NCBI GenBank assembly: GCA_964345295.1 | Contig: CAYFQG010000013.1 | Location: forward strand, 1 to 37,464 | Reading direction: 5' to 3' | From: JASBZA01 sp964345295 | GTDB taxonomy: Bacteria > Bacillota > Clostridia > Saccharofermentanales > Fastidiosipilaceae | DNA: 37,464 nt | In this document: positions 22,728 to 31,082 of the stretch, one piece after another | How positions within the stretch are numbered: the first letter of the stretch is position 1 | Layout of the letters: the number at the start of each line of letters is the position of its first letter | Made by a program: the position numbers and the translations under genes | The notes under the pieces: generated by a model | Told to the model about the DNA's origin: nothing | The model's database searches: none | Seen by the model: only the letters and a program-made list of their open reading frames with translations

Positions 22728-24932
22728 ATGTATAAGAATTTAGTCATCGTGGAGTCTCCCGCCAAGGCAAAAACCATCGGCCAATATTTAGGAAAAGATT
22801 ATAAAATAGCGGCTTCGGTAGGTCATATTAGAGACCTCCCTCAGTCTACCTTGGGTGTGGATGTCGGAAACGATTTTAAGCCTCGTTATATTAATATGCG
22901 AGGCAAACATAAGGTTATAAAAGAATTAAAAGATTTAGCAGAAAATTCCGAGAATGTTCTGCTCGCAACGGACCCGGACCGCGAGGGAGAAGCCATTGCT
23001 TGGCATTTAGCTACAATTCTTAAGATTGATCCCGCCTCTGACTGCCGGATTGCTTTTAACGAGATTACGCCAAAGGCGGTTAAACATGCGGTAGAAATCC
23101 CCAGACCTATTGATATGGATTTGGTTGATGCCCAGCAGGCCAGGCGTATTCTGGATCGTCTGGTAGGCTATGAACTAAGTCCGCTTTTATGGAAAAAGAT
23201 TCGCAAGGGTTTATCGGCCGGCCGTGTCCAATCTGTTGCAACCAGGATGCTGGTAGAAAAAGAACGCGCCATTGAGGCCTTTAAGCCGGAAGAATACTGG
23301 CATATTTTTGCGGAGCTTACAAAACAAGCGACCAGCGAAAACTTCAAGGTTCGTTACCAGGGAGAAAAGAACGGCGATAAGGTTAAGCGTGTCGATATTT
23401 CGAATAAGGATGAAGCCGATGCCTTGGTGAAAGATTTAGATCCGAATGCTTATATGGTAGATAAGGTGAAAAAAGGCCAACGTAAAAAACACCCCAAGCC
23501 TCCTTTTACCACGTCTACATTGCAACAGGAAGCGTCCAGTCGTCTGGGCTTTACGGCCCGTCGGACCATGCGCGTAGCGCAACAACTCTACGAAGGTGTG
23601 GCGGTTGAAGGACATGGTTTGGTTGCCTTAGTCACCTATATCCGAACGGATGCTGTCCGAATTTCAGAAGAAGCTTTGGTTGAAGCCAAAAAGAAAATCA
23701 ATCAGATTTACGGTTCGGACTATGCCTTAGCCAAGCCCAGAACCTTCAAGAACAAAAACGAAGCTCAAGATGCCCATGAAGCTATTCGTCCGGCTCATTT
23801 CGATTTGGACCCGGATAGTATCCGAAACTCTCTAACGGATGAGCAGTTTAAGCTTTACGACCTCATCTGGAAGCGTTTCTTAGCCTCACAGATGAAGGCC
23901 TGTGATCTTAATACGGTTAGTCTGGATGTGGCTAACGGAACACACATTTTCCGTGTTAACGGCGAAACCATTATTTTCCCAGGTTATCTTAAAGCCTACG
24001 ACGATGCCCAGTCGGGCCAAAGCAAAGAACGTCTGCCGGAGTTAGAAGAAGGTGAGAAGCTGGATTTTGTAAAGTTAGATCCTCAACAAAAATTCACCCA
24101 GCCGCCGGCACGTTATACAGAAGCCTCGCTCATTAAAGCCATGGAAGATGAGGGTATAGGCAGACCTTCAACCTATGCGCCTACTATCTCTACTATCTTA
24201 GACCGCCACTATGCTGAAAAGGAAGGACGTTCTTTAAAACCGACTGACTTAGGCGTTCTGGTTACGGAGATGTTGGAAGAAAATTTTGAAAATATAGTAG
24301 ATATGCAATTTACGGCCGGTATGGAGGATGAACTCGATAAGGTAGAAGCCGGCAAGAAAGATTGGGTAGAACTTTTGCAAGGCTTTTATCCCGACTTTCA
24401 TGAGGCCATTGAAAAGGCCGATGATGCTATTCAAAAAGTTGAACTCCCGGAAGAAGACCTCCACCGCAAATGCCACAAGTGTAAGGAAGGCAATCTTTTC
24501 TTAAAACATGGCCGTTACGGCAAGTTTGTGGCTTGTGATCGCTTCCCGGAATGCGATTACACCGAATCTTACGGAGAGCCGACACCTTCTCATTGTCCTA
24601 AGTGTGGCTCAAAAGTTGTTAGACGAAAATCTAAACGTAACCGCTATTTTTACACTTGTGACAAATTAGGTGACGACCCGAATTGCGATTTTATTTCCTG
24701 GAACTTGCCCTTAGACGGTGAGAACTGCCCAAGCTGCGGTGCTTATATGGTCCAAAAGGTCTCGCGCGGCCAAACTTATAAGGCTTGCAGTAACCCGGAC
24801 TGTCCTACGAATCAAAAGAAGAAAACGACTAAGAAGTCCAAGACCGGTAAAGCATCCAAGGATTCGAAAGCAAGCAAAGCCGCTAAGGCTAAAGAAAATC
24901 AACCAAAGGAGGAGGCTGATGAAAAAAATTAG
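22728..24932 (+). CDS. topA: DNA topoisomerase I
   Basis: This 734-residue type IA enzyme relaxes negative supercoils. The Toprim domain comprises IVESPAKAKTIGQYLG and LATDPDREGEAIAWHL. The catalytic tyrosine is Y304 in VTYIRTDA. EAHEAIRPA-type sequence (DAHEAIRPAHFDLDP) and GIGRPSTYAPTI complete the core. Three C-terminal four-cysteine zinc ribbons follow (starting CHKCKEG, CPKCGSK, CPSCGAY; about 583-690), then a Lys/Ala-rich, low-complexity tail that probably binds DNA. AAAAGGA is upstream of ATG. The 3' end overlaps trmFO by 14 bp. Confidence 0.97.
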   Translation: MYKNLVIVESPAKAKTIGQYLGKDYKIAASVGHIRDLPQSTLGVDVGNDFKPRYINMRGKHKVIKELKDLAENSENVLLATDPDREGEAIAWHLATILKIDPASDCRIAFNEITPKAVKHAVEIPRPIDMDLVDAQQARRILDRLVGYELSPLLWKKIRKGLSAGRVQSVATRMLVEKERAIEAFKPEEYWHIFAELTKQATSENFKVRYQGEKNGDKVKRVDISNKDEADALVKDLDPNAYMVDKVKKGQRKKHPKPPFTTSTLQQEASSRLGFTARRTMRVAQQLYEGVAVEGHGLVALVTYIRTDAVRISEEALVEAKKKINQIYGSDYALAKPRTFKNKNEAQDAHEAIRPAHFDLDPDSIRNSLTDEQFKLYDLIWKRFLASQMKACDLNTVSLDVANGTHIFRVNGETIIFPGYLKAYDDAQSGQSKERLPELEEGEKLDFVKLDPQQKFTQPPARYTEASLIKAMEDEGIGRPSTYAPTISTILDRHYAEKEGRSLKPTDLGVLVTEMLEENFENIVDMQFTAGMEDELDKVEAGKKDWVELLQGFYPDFHEAIEKADDAIQKVELPEEDLHRKCHKCKEGNLFLKHGRYGKFVACDRFPECDYTESYGEPTPSHCPKCGSKVVRRKSKRNRYFYTCDKLGDDPNCDFISWNLPLDGENCPSCGAYMVQKVSRGQTYKACSNPDCPTNQKKKTTKKSKTGKASKDSKASKAAKAKENQPKEEADEKN

Positions 24933-26250
24933 AGTTATAGGCGCCGGACTGGCCGGTTCTGAGGCAGCTTTAACCTTGGCTTCCTTGGGCCAGCCGGTAA
25001 TTCTCATAGATATGAAGCCCGGGCGGATGACACCGGCCCATAGGTCCGAAAAATTGGGGGAATTGGTTTGCTCCAACTCCTTAAAAAGTCTGCAAGATTT
25101 TACGGCGACCGGTCTGCAGAAAAAAGAGTTAGAGCTTTTGGATAGTCAGCTCCTGTCTATTGCTATGAAGCATCGGGTGCCGGCAGGTAATGCTTTGGCC
25201 GTAGATAGGGAAGCCTTCAGTGAAGAGATTAGCCGTCTGATAATGGACAATCCCTTGATTGAATACGAAGAAGCCTATCTGGAGAACTTACCGGATGACG
25301 ACCTTATAACCATAGTGGCCACAGGTCCTTTGACCGGTGATGAGCTGTTTACTTCCATCCAAGAAAAATTGGCTGAAGAAAGTCTCTATTTCTATGATGC
25401 CGTAGCGCCCATTGTGTCCTTTGAGAGCATAAATATGGACGTAGCCTATAAGAAATCTCGATATGATAAAGGAACAGCCGACTATATCAACTGTCCCATG
25501 GATAAGGAGACTTATCAGGCTTTTTATGAAGAACTTATCAAGGCGGATTTGGCTGATCTAGAAGATTTTGATCGAAAGTTAGTCTTTGAAGGGTGTATGC
25601 CCATAGAGGCTATGGCTCGGAGAGGCGAAGATACCTTACGTTTCGGTCCCATGAAGCCGGTCGGACTGACCAATCCACATACAGGTGAGAGACCTTATGC
25701 TGTTGTCCAGTTACGCCAAGAAGATTCCTATGCGTCCATGTATAACCTGGTAGGCTTTCAGACGCGTTTGAAGTTCCCCGAACAGAAGCGAATTTTCCGT
25801 ATGATTCCGGGTTTGGAGAAGGCTGAATTTTTGCGTTACGGTGTTATGCATCGCAATACATATATAGCCAGTGACCATGAGTTGGAAGCGACCTTCCGAT
25901 TGAAATCGGATCCGAGATTTTACTTTGCAGGCCAAATTACAGGCTTAGAAGGTTATCTTTGTGCCTTATCGTCCGGTAAAATCGCCGCTATTAATGCGTT
26001 TTTACAAAACAGAGGAGAAGAGGCAAATTTCGTTTTACCGGAAGAGACCTTGCTAGGTCAGCTTCAGGCCTATCTTAGCCGTGAGAGCTCTAAGAAGTTT
26101 GAGCCTATGAATGCGAATTTCGGTCTTTTGCCTCCCTTGGAACAAAGAATCAAGAAAAAGCAAGAAAGAGGCATGGCTTATAGGGACAGGTCCTTAGAAA
26201 GCCTTCAAGTCTATCTGAAGAAGCATGCTATAATATCCGAAGCGCCGTAA
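24919..26250 (+). CDS. trmFO: Methylenetetrahydrofolate-tRNA (uracil-5-)-methyltransferase TrmFO
   Basis: This 443-residue flavoprotein makes ribothymidine at tRNA position 54, with methylenetetrahydrofolate as carbon donor. The N-terminal FAD-binding motif is IRVIGAGLAGSEAAL. Then come ELVCSNSLKS with the conserved cysteine, GTADYINCPMDKE, FEGCMPIEAMARRG with the second catalytic cysteine, and FYFAGQITGLEGYLC. The start at 24919 is chosen because GGAGGAGG is directly upstream and the GAGLAG motif sits at the right distance. It overlaps topA by 14 bp, a common Bacillota pairing. Confidence 0.95.
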   Translation: MKKIRVIGAGLAGSEAALTLASLGQPVILIDMKPGRMTPAHRSEKLGELVCSNSLKSLQDFTATGLQKKELELLDSQLLSIAMKHRVPAGNALAVDREAFSEEISRLIMDNPLIEYEEAYLENLPDDDLITIVATGPLTGDELFTSIQEKLAEESLYFYDAVAPIVSFESINMDVAYKKSRYDKGTADYINCPMDKETYQAFYEELIKADLADLEDFDRKLVFEGCMPIEAMARRGEDTLRFGPMKPVGLTNPHTGERPYAVVQLRQEDSYASMYNLVGFQTRLKFPEQKRIFRMIPGLEKAEFLRYGVMHRNTYIASDHELEATFRLKSDPRFYFAGQITGLEGYLCALSSGKIAAINAFLQNRGEEANFVLPEETLLGQLQAYLSRESSKKFEPMNANFGLLPPLEQRIKKKQERGMAYRDRSLESLQVYLKKHAIISEAP

Positions 26251-26268
26251 GGAAGGTTACTATTATTT

Positions 26269-27354
26269 ATGGGTTTATTTAGTTTTAATTATGATAAAGA
26301 AGGACCGGGGATTGATAAGAATGCCCCTAAGCAGGGTCCCGTAGGCGAGTTTTTTTCTATCCTGGGTACCAAGTTCTGGACATTAGTCCAGATTAATTTG
26401 CTGCTTGTTCTTTTCAGCATTCCGGCATTGCTTGTTTCATTTTTTGTGGTGAACTGGCTTGTGCCTAATATTATGCCTTCACTGACGCCAGAGCATATCA
26501 GTAAGCTCTTGACCTCAGTGGGCTTGGGTGAGGCTTTGGTCGAAAATCTGACCGTGGAGGCCTTTGCTTCCCATCTTTTTGTCTCAACCATGTTGGTCTT
26601 TACTGTCGGCTTTGTCGGTGTCCAGCTCTTTACCGTGGGCCCTGTTCATGCCGGTTTGACCTATCTCATGCGTAATATTGCCAGAAGAGAGCCCGCTTTT
26701 ACATGGATGGACTTTAAAGATACGGCCAAATCTAATCTCAAGCAAAGCATTATCCACTCCATCATTACCGCGCTTCTGGGCATCGTGATTGGTGTGGCCT
26801 ATTATTATTATGCCAGAGTCATGGCACCATCTGTTTTTAAGACCATCATGCAGACCTTTATGGTCGTTATCTTTATCCTTTTCCTCATAATGCAGATGTA
26901 TTGCTACCAATTGATGATTACCTTTGATTTGAAGCTGAAAGATGTGTATAGGAATGCATTCTTGATGACTTTCTTGAAGCTTCCGAGCAACTTTTTTACC
27001 TTGCTTTTGAATGTACTCATCTTATTTGTAATTCCTTGTTTGGCCATTTGGCTCATCCCGCACGGCTTAACAAACTTTATCCTTTTGATTTTTTATCTGT
27101 TCTTGCTGTTCTCGCTTACTTTATTTATTTCAAACTATCAGGCTAACAGGCAAATTCAGCGCTATCTCATGCCGCCCGATGACGATGATGATGACAGCGA
27201 AGGAGGGCTTGGCGCGGAAACTGCTGAGTTCTTGGATGAAGAGGACACGGAGCCGGATAAGAAATCCGGACGGGTCAGAGTTCCGGGCCCGGTCGGAGAT
27301 GATGGTGAAGATGCACCTGAAGAGGATGACGGACCGGTCGGCGTTCCGGTTTAG
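26269..27354 (+). CDS. DUF624 (YesL-like) membrane protein with acidic tail
   Basis: This 361-residue protein has about six hydrophobic segments (near 38-65, 98-125, 163-186, 195-217, 240-263, 266-288). The motif GPVHAGLTYLMRNIARREPAFTWMDF matches the DUF624/YesL family, which often neighbours sugar-transport genes, though none is seen here. A GEFFSILGTKFWTLVQINLL start is typical. The C-terminal 60 residues are cytoplasmic-looking, very acidic and proline-rich (PDDDDDDSEGG onward), which is longer than in relatives I know. GGAAGG lies 11 nt before the ATG. Function unknown. Confidence 0.75.
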   Translation: MGLFSFNYDKEGPGIDKNAPKQGPVGEFFSILGTKFWTLVQINLLLVLFSIPALLVSFFVVNWLVPNIMPSLTPEHISKLLTSVGLGEALVENLTVEAFASHLFVSTMLVFTVGFVGVQLFTVGPVHAGLTYLMRNIARREPAFTWMDFKDTAKSNLKQSIIHSIITALLGIVIGVAYYYYARVMAPSVFKTIMQTFMVVIFILFLIMQMYCYQLMITFDLKLKDVYRNAFLMTFLKLPSNFFTLLLNVLILFVIPCLAIWLIPHGLTNFILLIFYLFLLFSLTLFISNYQANRQIQRYLMPPDDDDDDSEGGLGAETAEFLDEEDTEPDKKSGRVRVPGPVGDDGEDAPEEDDGPVGVPV

Positions 27355-27386
27355 CCAAAATACAGCCCAATGAAGAGAATGCATAA

Positions 27387-28247
27387 ATGCAATTCATAAC
27401 AAAAGAACCCATATATAAGGGTTGGTCAAGTGATAAAAAATATTGTGTTACGGACGAAAATGGAACACGCTATCTCTGCCGTGTATCTGATCTTACACTG
27501 TATGATGCAAAGCAGTCTGAGTTTAATATGATGAAGCAGGTGGAGAAGCTCGGTATCCCCATGACCAAACCTATTGAGTTTGGTATTTGCGAGGATGGTG
27601 TATATTCTATCCAAAGCTGGATCAATGGCGATGATGCGGAAGAAGTCATTTCAAGTTATTCTGATTCCGAGCAGTATGTATATGGTTTAGAGGCAGGACG
27701 TATTCTTCGGAAAATCCATACGATTCCTGCTCCTATTACCCAGGAAAAGTGGGAGAGCCGTTTCAACAAAAAGATGGATTATAAAATCCAAAAGTATGCT
27801 GAATCCCCCATCAAGTATGAGAATGGCCAGGCCTTTATCGACTACATCAACAAAAACCGCCATTTACTGGAGAATAGGCCACAGGTCTATCAACATGGTG
27901 ACTATCATATCGGGAATATGATGATTGACCGAAACGGCTTACTCTATATTATTGACTTTGACCGTAATGATTACGGCGATCCTTGGGAAGAATTTAACCG
28001 CATTGTATGGTCCGCTCAGAAATCCCCATTTTTTGCATCCGGCTTGGTAAACGGATACTTTGACGGGAATGTACCGATGGCGTTCTGGAGATTACTTGCG
28101 CTTTACATTTCAAGCAACACACTTTCGTCTGTGTACTGGGCAATCCCGTTCGGTCAGAATGAAGTGGAGACAATGCTGAACCAAGCCAAAGAAATTCTAT
28201 CCTGGTATGATAATATGAATAATCCTGTGCCAACATGGTATCAATGA
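27387..28247 (+). CDS. APH-fold phosphotransferase
   Basis: This 286-residue protein has the aminoglycoside phosphotransferase fold. The catalytic loop is HGDYHIGNMMID (about 171-182) and the metal-binding motif IIDFDRNDYGDPWEEF (about 188-203), separated as in the family. The N-terminal lobe holds YLCRVSDLTLYDAKQSEFNMM with the ATP lysine near K36. It is more canonical than the similar protein at 7302. Codon choice (fewer GGCC words, different Arg and Ile usage by eye) differs from neighbours. It has a weak ribosome binding site and interrupts an otherwise housekeeping region, so transfer is likely. The substrate, and any resistance, are unknown. Confidence 0.85.
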   Translation: MQFITKEPIYKGWSSDKKYCVTDENGTRYLCRVSDLTLYDAKQSEFNMMKQVEKLGIPMTKPIEFGICEDGVYSIQSWINGDDAEEVISSYSDSEQYVYGLEAGRILRKIHTIPAPITQEKWESRFNKKMDYKIQKYAESPIKYENGQAFIDYINKNRHLLENRPQVYQHGDYHIGNMMIDRNGLLYIIDFDRNDYGDPWEEFNRIVWSAQKSPFFASGLVNGYFDGNVPMAFWRLLALYISSNTLSSVYWAIPFGQNEVETMLNQAKEILSWYDNMNNPVPTWYQ

Positions 28248-28266
28248 TAGCGTTTGAGTTAATCCA

Positions 28267-28974
28267 TTAGGAAAGTAAGTCCTCCATTGTATAGAAGCCG
28301 GGTTTCTTGTTTTTCAAGAATAGGGCCGCTTCTACAGCTCCTCTGGCAAAGACCGACCTGTTTTCGGCATGGTGACTGAGACTTATAATTTCTTCATCGG
28401 ACGCAAAGAGGACTTCGTGGTCACCGGCAATGGCGCCGATTCGAACCGAATGGATGGGACATGAAGACCGGTCAGGGCCTAAAGACTCTTGCAAGGTCAG
28501 GGCTGTACCCGACGGTTTGTCCTTTTTCCAGCGATGGTGTTTCTCGATAATTTCTACATCGTAATGGCCATCCAGAAGGCGTGAAGCCTCCTTTACCAGT
28601 TTATTTAAAACATAGACACCGATGGACATATTAGAAGACCTGAAGATAGGAACTTCTAAGGCCAATTCATGCAGAGCCTTTTCGTCCTCCTCCGAATAGG
28701 CTGTTGTCCCTATAACAGCGGGGCATTGCCGGTCTCTAATAAAGCTTCTTAGATCTTTGGCCAAAGCGAAAGAAGAAAAATCAATTAAGACGTCAAAATC
28801 CAGGTCGGCGGGTACTAAATCAAAAGATGAGTAGAGGGGATAGGCTTCGTTTTCAGAAGGACTATCTATGCCTAAACCGGCTACGATTTCGATACCTGCT
28901 TTTTGACAATAATCCGTGATGGCCAAACCCATTCTACCGCTGGCACCGGATAAGAAAATGCGTGTTTTATTCAT
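28267..28974 (-). CDS. dapB: 4-hydroxy-tetrahydrodipicolinate reductase
   Basis: This 235-residue enzyme is the second step of the diaminopimelate/lysine branch. The dinucleotide-binding loop is SGASGRMG (9-16). FDVLIDFSS and VIGTTAYSEED follow, and then the catalytic region EIIEKHHRWKKDKPSGTAL (the family's E-x-H-H-x-x-K-x-D-x-P-S-G-T-A). It is somewhat shorter than E. coli DapB but contains all segments. AAAGGAG precedes the ATG, 23 bp after the dapA stop, so both are one leftward operon. The 5' partner gene is broken (see dapA). Confidence 0.93.
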   Translation of the reverse strand: MNKTRIFLSGASGRMGLAITDYCQKAGIEIVAGLGIDSPSENEAYPLYSSFDLVPADLDFDVLIDFSSFALAKDLRSFIRDRQCPAVIGTTAYSEEDEKALHELALEVPIFRSSNMSIGVYVLNKLVKEASRLLDGHYDVEIIEKHHRWKKDKPSGTALTLQESLGPDRSSCPIHSVRIGAIAGDHEVLFASDEEIISLSHHAENRSVFARGAVEAALFLKNKKPGFYTMEDLLS

Positions 28975-28996
28975 ATGAAACTCCTTTGAACCTTCA

Positions 28997-29850
28997 TTAC
29001 AAAGAAGGTGACCATAGCCCCATTTTTTCTAAAGTATCTTCTACCTTCTTCTTGCCTTGGTCGGATAAAGGTCCTAAAGGTAGGCGGCAAGGTCCCACAT
29101 CCAAGCCCATTAAGTTCATAGCGTATTTAACCGGGATAGGCGAAACTTCGCAAAAGAGCGCTTCGACAAGGGGCTCCAGTTTAATCTGTAAAGATCGGGC
29201 CTCTTCGATTCGGCCGTCAAACCAGGCCTTGGTCATGGCATGCACCATATCGGGGACTAAGTTGGCCAAAACCGAGATGACACCTGAAGCGCCCATGGAA
29301 AGCATAGGGACAACCAGGAGGTCTTCGCCGGAATAGTGCGCGTAGTGGTCTCCGGTAAGATAACGGGTCTTGGAGGAACATCAGACAGGGCCTGATAGGT
29401 TTCGGGTTCAATATTCAGGTTGGTTCGGGATGGGACATTATAAAGAATCATGGGAAGGTCGGTTGCCCGGGCCATGACTTTAAAATGCTCAATCAGACCG
29501 ATTTGATTGGTTTTATTGTAGTAGGGGGTAACGTTCAAGAGTGCGTCAACACCTAGGTCGGACAAAGATTTAACCAAGACAATACCGTGTCGGGTATCGT
29601 TGGATCCGCAACCGGCAATAATGGGCACACGTCCGGCGTTGGCCTCCAAGGCAGACTTAACGACCTGAATGTGCTCTTCGTCGGGCAAAGAAGAAGCCTC
29701 ACCGGTTGTGGCGGTGATGACCAGGGCATCGACGCCAGACTCGATTTGCCAGTTAATCAGGTCTTCTAATTTTTCGTAATTGATTTGGCCGTCTTCTTTA
29801 AACGGCGTAATCAGGGCTGTACCGGTTCCTTGAAATAATCCTCTTGGCAT
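28997..29850 (-). pseudogene. dapA: 4-hydroxy-tetrahydrodipicolinate synthase, internal deletion and frameshift
   Basis: The ATG at 29850 has AAGGAGGTG upstream. The first 159 codons (29850 to about 29374) encode a normal DapA start: GTGTALITPFKEDG, ITATTGEASSL, and ILYNVPSRTNLNIEPETYQALSDVP with the catalytic tyrosine. Homology resumes in another frame at about 29371 (KTRYLTGDHYAHYSGEDL, then MLSMGASGVISVLANLVPDM) and ends at 28997. Between them the usual xxIVxxKEASG segment, with the Schiff-base lysine, is absent. About 15-18 residues are missing by comparison with typical DapA length (283 present versus about 292-300). Neither half could be a functional synthase as written. A local assembly collapse is possible. 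Confidence 0.85.
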
Positions 29851-29951
29851 AGGACACCTCCTTGGTAGCTAATGCATGGTTCGAATAAAATTTGTCTTTT
29901 ATTCTATCATCCTTTGGCCTTGTTGGGGTGGAAGATTTTAAGTTGAACGTT

Positions 29952-29957
29952 TATAAT
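29952..29957 (+). promoter_or_regulatory. -10 element immediately upstream of queA
   Basis: TATAAT ends 7 bp before the queA ATG at 29965. The expected start (about 29964) would produce an almost leaderless mRNA. The -35 is weak (TGGAAG at 17 bp). Confidence 0.4.
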
Positions 29958-29964
29958 TTCTCGA

Positions 29965-31035
29965 ATGGACAAGAAAGATTTTTACTATGATTTACCGGAA
30001 GAATTAATCGCCCAGGTCCCTTTAGAAAAAAGAGACGGGTCTAGATTAATGTACCTTCCCGGCGACACGACTGTGAATCGCCACGAGCATTTTCCTTTTA
30101 TTAAATCATTACTGAAAGAGGGCGACTGCCTGGTACTAAACGACAGCCGAGTGATACCGGCAAGACTTATCGGGACCAAGGAAGGTCTGGAGCATCCGGT
30201 AGAATTTCTTCTTTTAAAACGTCATAATGTGACGGACTGGGAGACACTTGTAAGGCCCGGTAGAAGGCTTAGGCCCGGCGCCCACGTTGTTTTTATCCCC
30301 GGAGTTTTAGAAGCGGATGTTTTGGAAGTCCTAGAGGGAGGTAACCGCCTGGTCCGGTTCCAGTTCCGGGGGGTGTGGGAAGAAGTCTTATCTCAAGCAG
30401 GTCAGGTCCCTTTACCGCCTTATATTCATGAAAAATTAGAAGATCCCGAACGTTACCAGACGGTCTATTCGGTCCACGAAGGTTCGGCTGCGGCGCCTAC
30501 GGCCGGCTTGCATTTTACCCAAGAACTGCTGGACGAATTGGAGAAACAGGGCGTTCGTATTGTATATGTCACCTTACATGTGGGTTTGGGAACCTTCCGA
30601 CCGGTAAAAGAAGAGGATATATTGCAGCATGACATGCACAGCGAGTTTTTTATCCTCAACCAGACAGCGTGCGATACTTTAAATGAAGCCAGAATCAGAG
30701 GTAATAAGATTGTCTCTTGCGGAACCACCTCTTGTAGAGTTTTGGAGAGTGCCCCGCAGAAGGATCATCTGATTCAACCTTTCCAAGGAGAAACCGATAT
30801 CTTTATCTATCCGGGGTATACGTTTAAGGTGGTGGATGACCTCATCACGAATTTCCATCTGCCCGAATCGACCCTCATCATGCTGGTGTCCGCTTTGGCC
30901 GGCAGAGAACGCATTTTAGAGGCATACCAAGAAGCTGTCCGTGAGCGCTATCGCTTCTTTAGTTTCGGCGATGCCATGTATATCACGGGTAATCCGGAAA
31001 GTTACACCGGCCTGCATCAGGGCCTTGTCTATTAG
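29965..31035 (+). CDS. queA: S-adenosylmethionine:tRNA ribosyltransferase-isomerase
   Basis: This 356-residue enzyme transfers and isomerises the ribosyl moiety of SAM onto preQ1-modified tRNA to make epoxyqueuosine. Family blocks are clear: FYYDLPEELIAQVPLEKRDGSRLM, VLNDSRVIPARL, VPLPPYIHEKLEDPERYQTVYS, AAPTAGLHFT, VTLHVGLGTFRPV and NFHLPESTLIMLVSAL. The N-terminus aligns with the family's usual start, so the ATG at 29965 is firm, although no Shine-Dalgarno precedes it. tgt follows 47 bp downstream, giving a queuosine pair. It is divergent from dapAB. Confidence 0.96.
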   Translation: MDKKDFYYDLPEELIAQVPLEKRDGSRLMYLPGDTTVNRHEHFPFIKSLLKEGDCLVLNDSRVIPARLIGTKEGLEHPVEFLLLKRHNVTDWETLVRPGRRLRPGAHVVFIPGVLEADVLEVLEGGNRLVRFQFRGVWEEVLSQAGQVPLPPYIHEKLEDPERYQTVYSVHEGSAAAPTAGLHFTQELLDELEKQGVRIVYVTLHVGLGTFRPVKEEDILQHDMHSEFFILNQTACDTLNEARIRGNKIVSCGTTSCRVLESAPQKDHLIQPFQGETDIFIYPGYTFKVVDDLITNFHLPESTLIMLVSALAGRERILEAYQEAVRERYRFFSFGDAMYITGNPESYTGLHQGLVY

Positions 31036-31082
31036 ACTTATAGTACAATTAACCTATTAATGTGTTTTAGGAGACCTAATCT

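Noticed and set aside
29880..29965. preQ1 riboswitch upstream of queA-tgt
   Set aside because: The leader is almost absent for queA, and the 47-bp queA-tgt spacer lacks the preQ1-I pseudoknot pattern.
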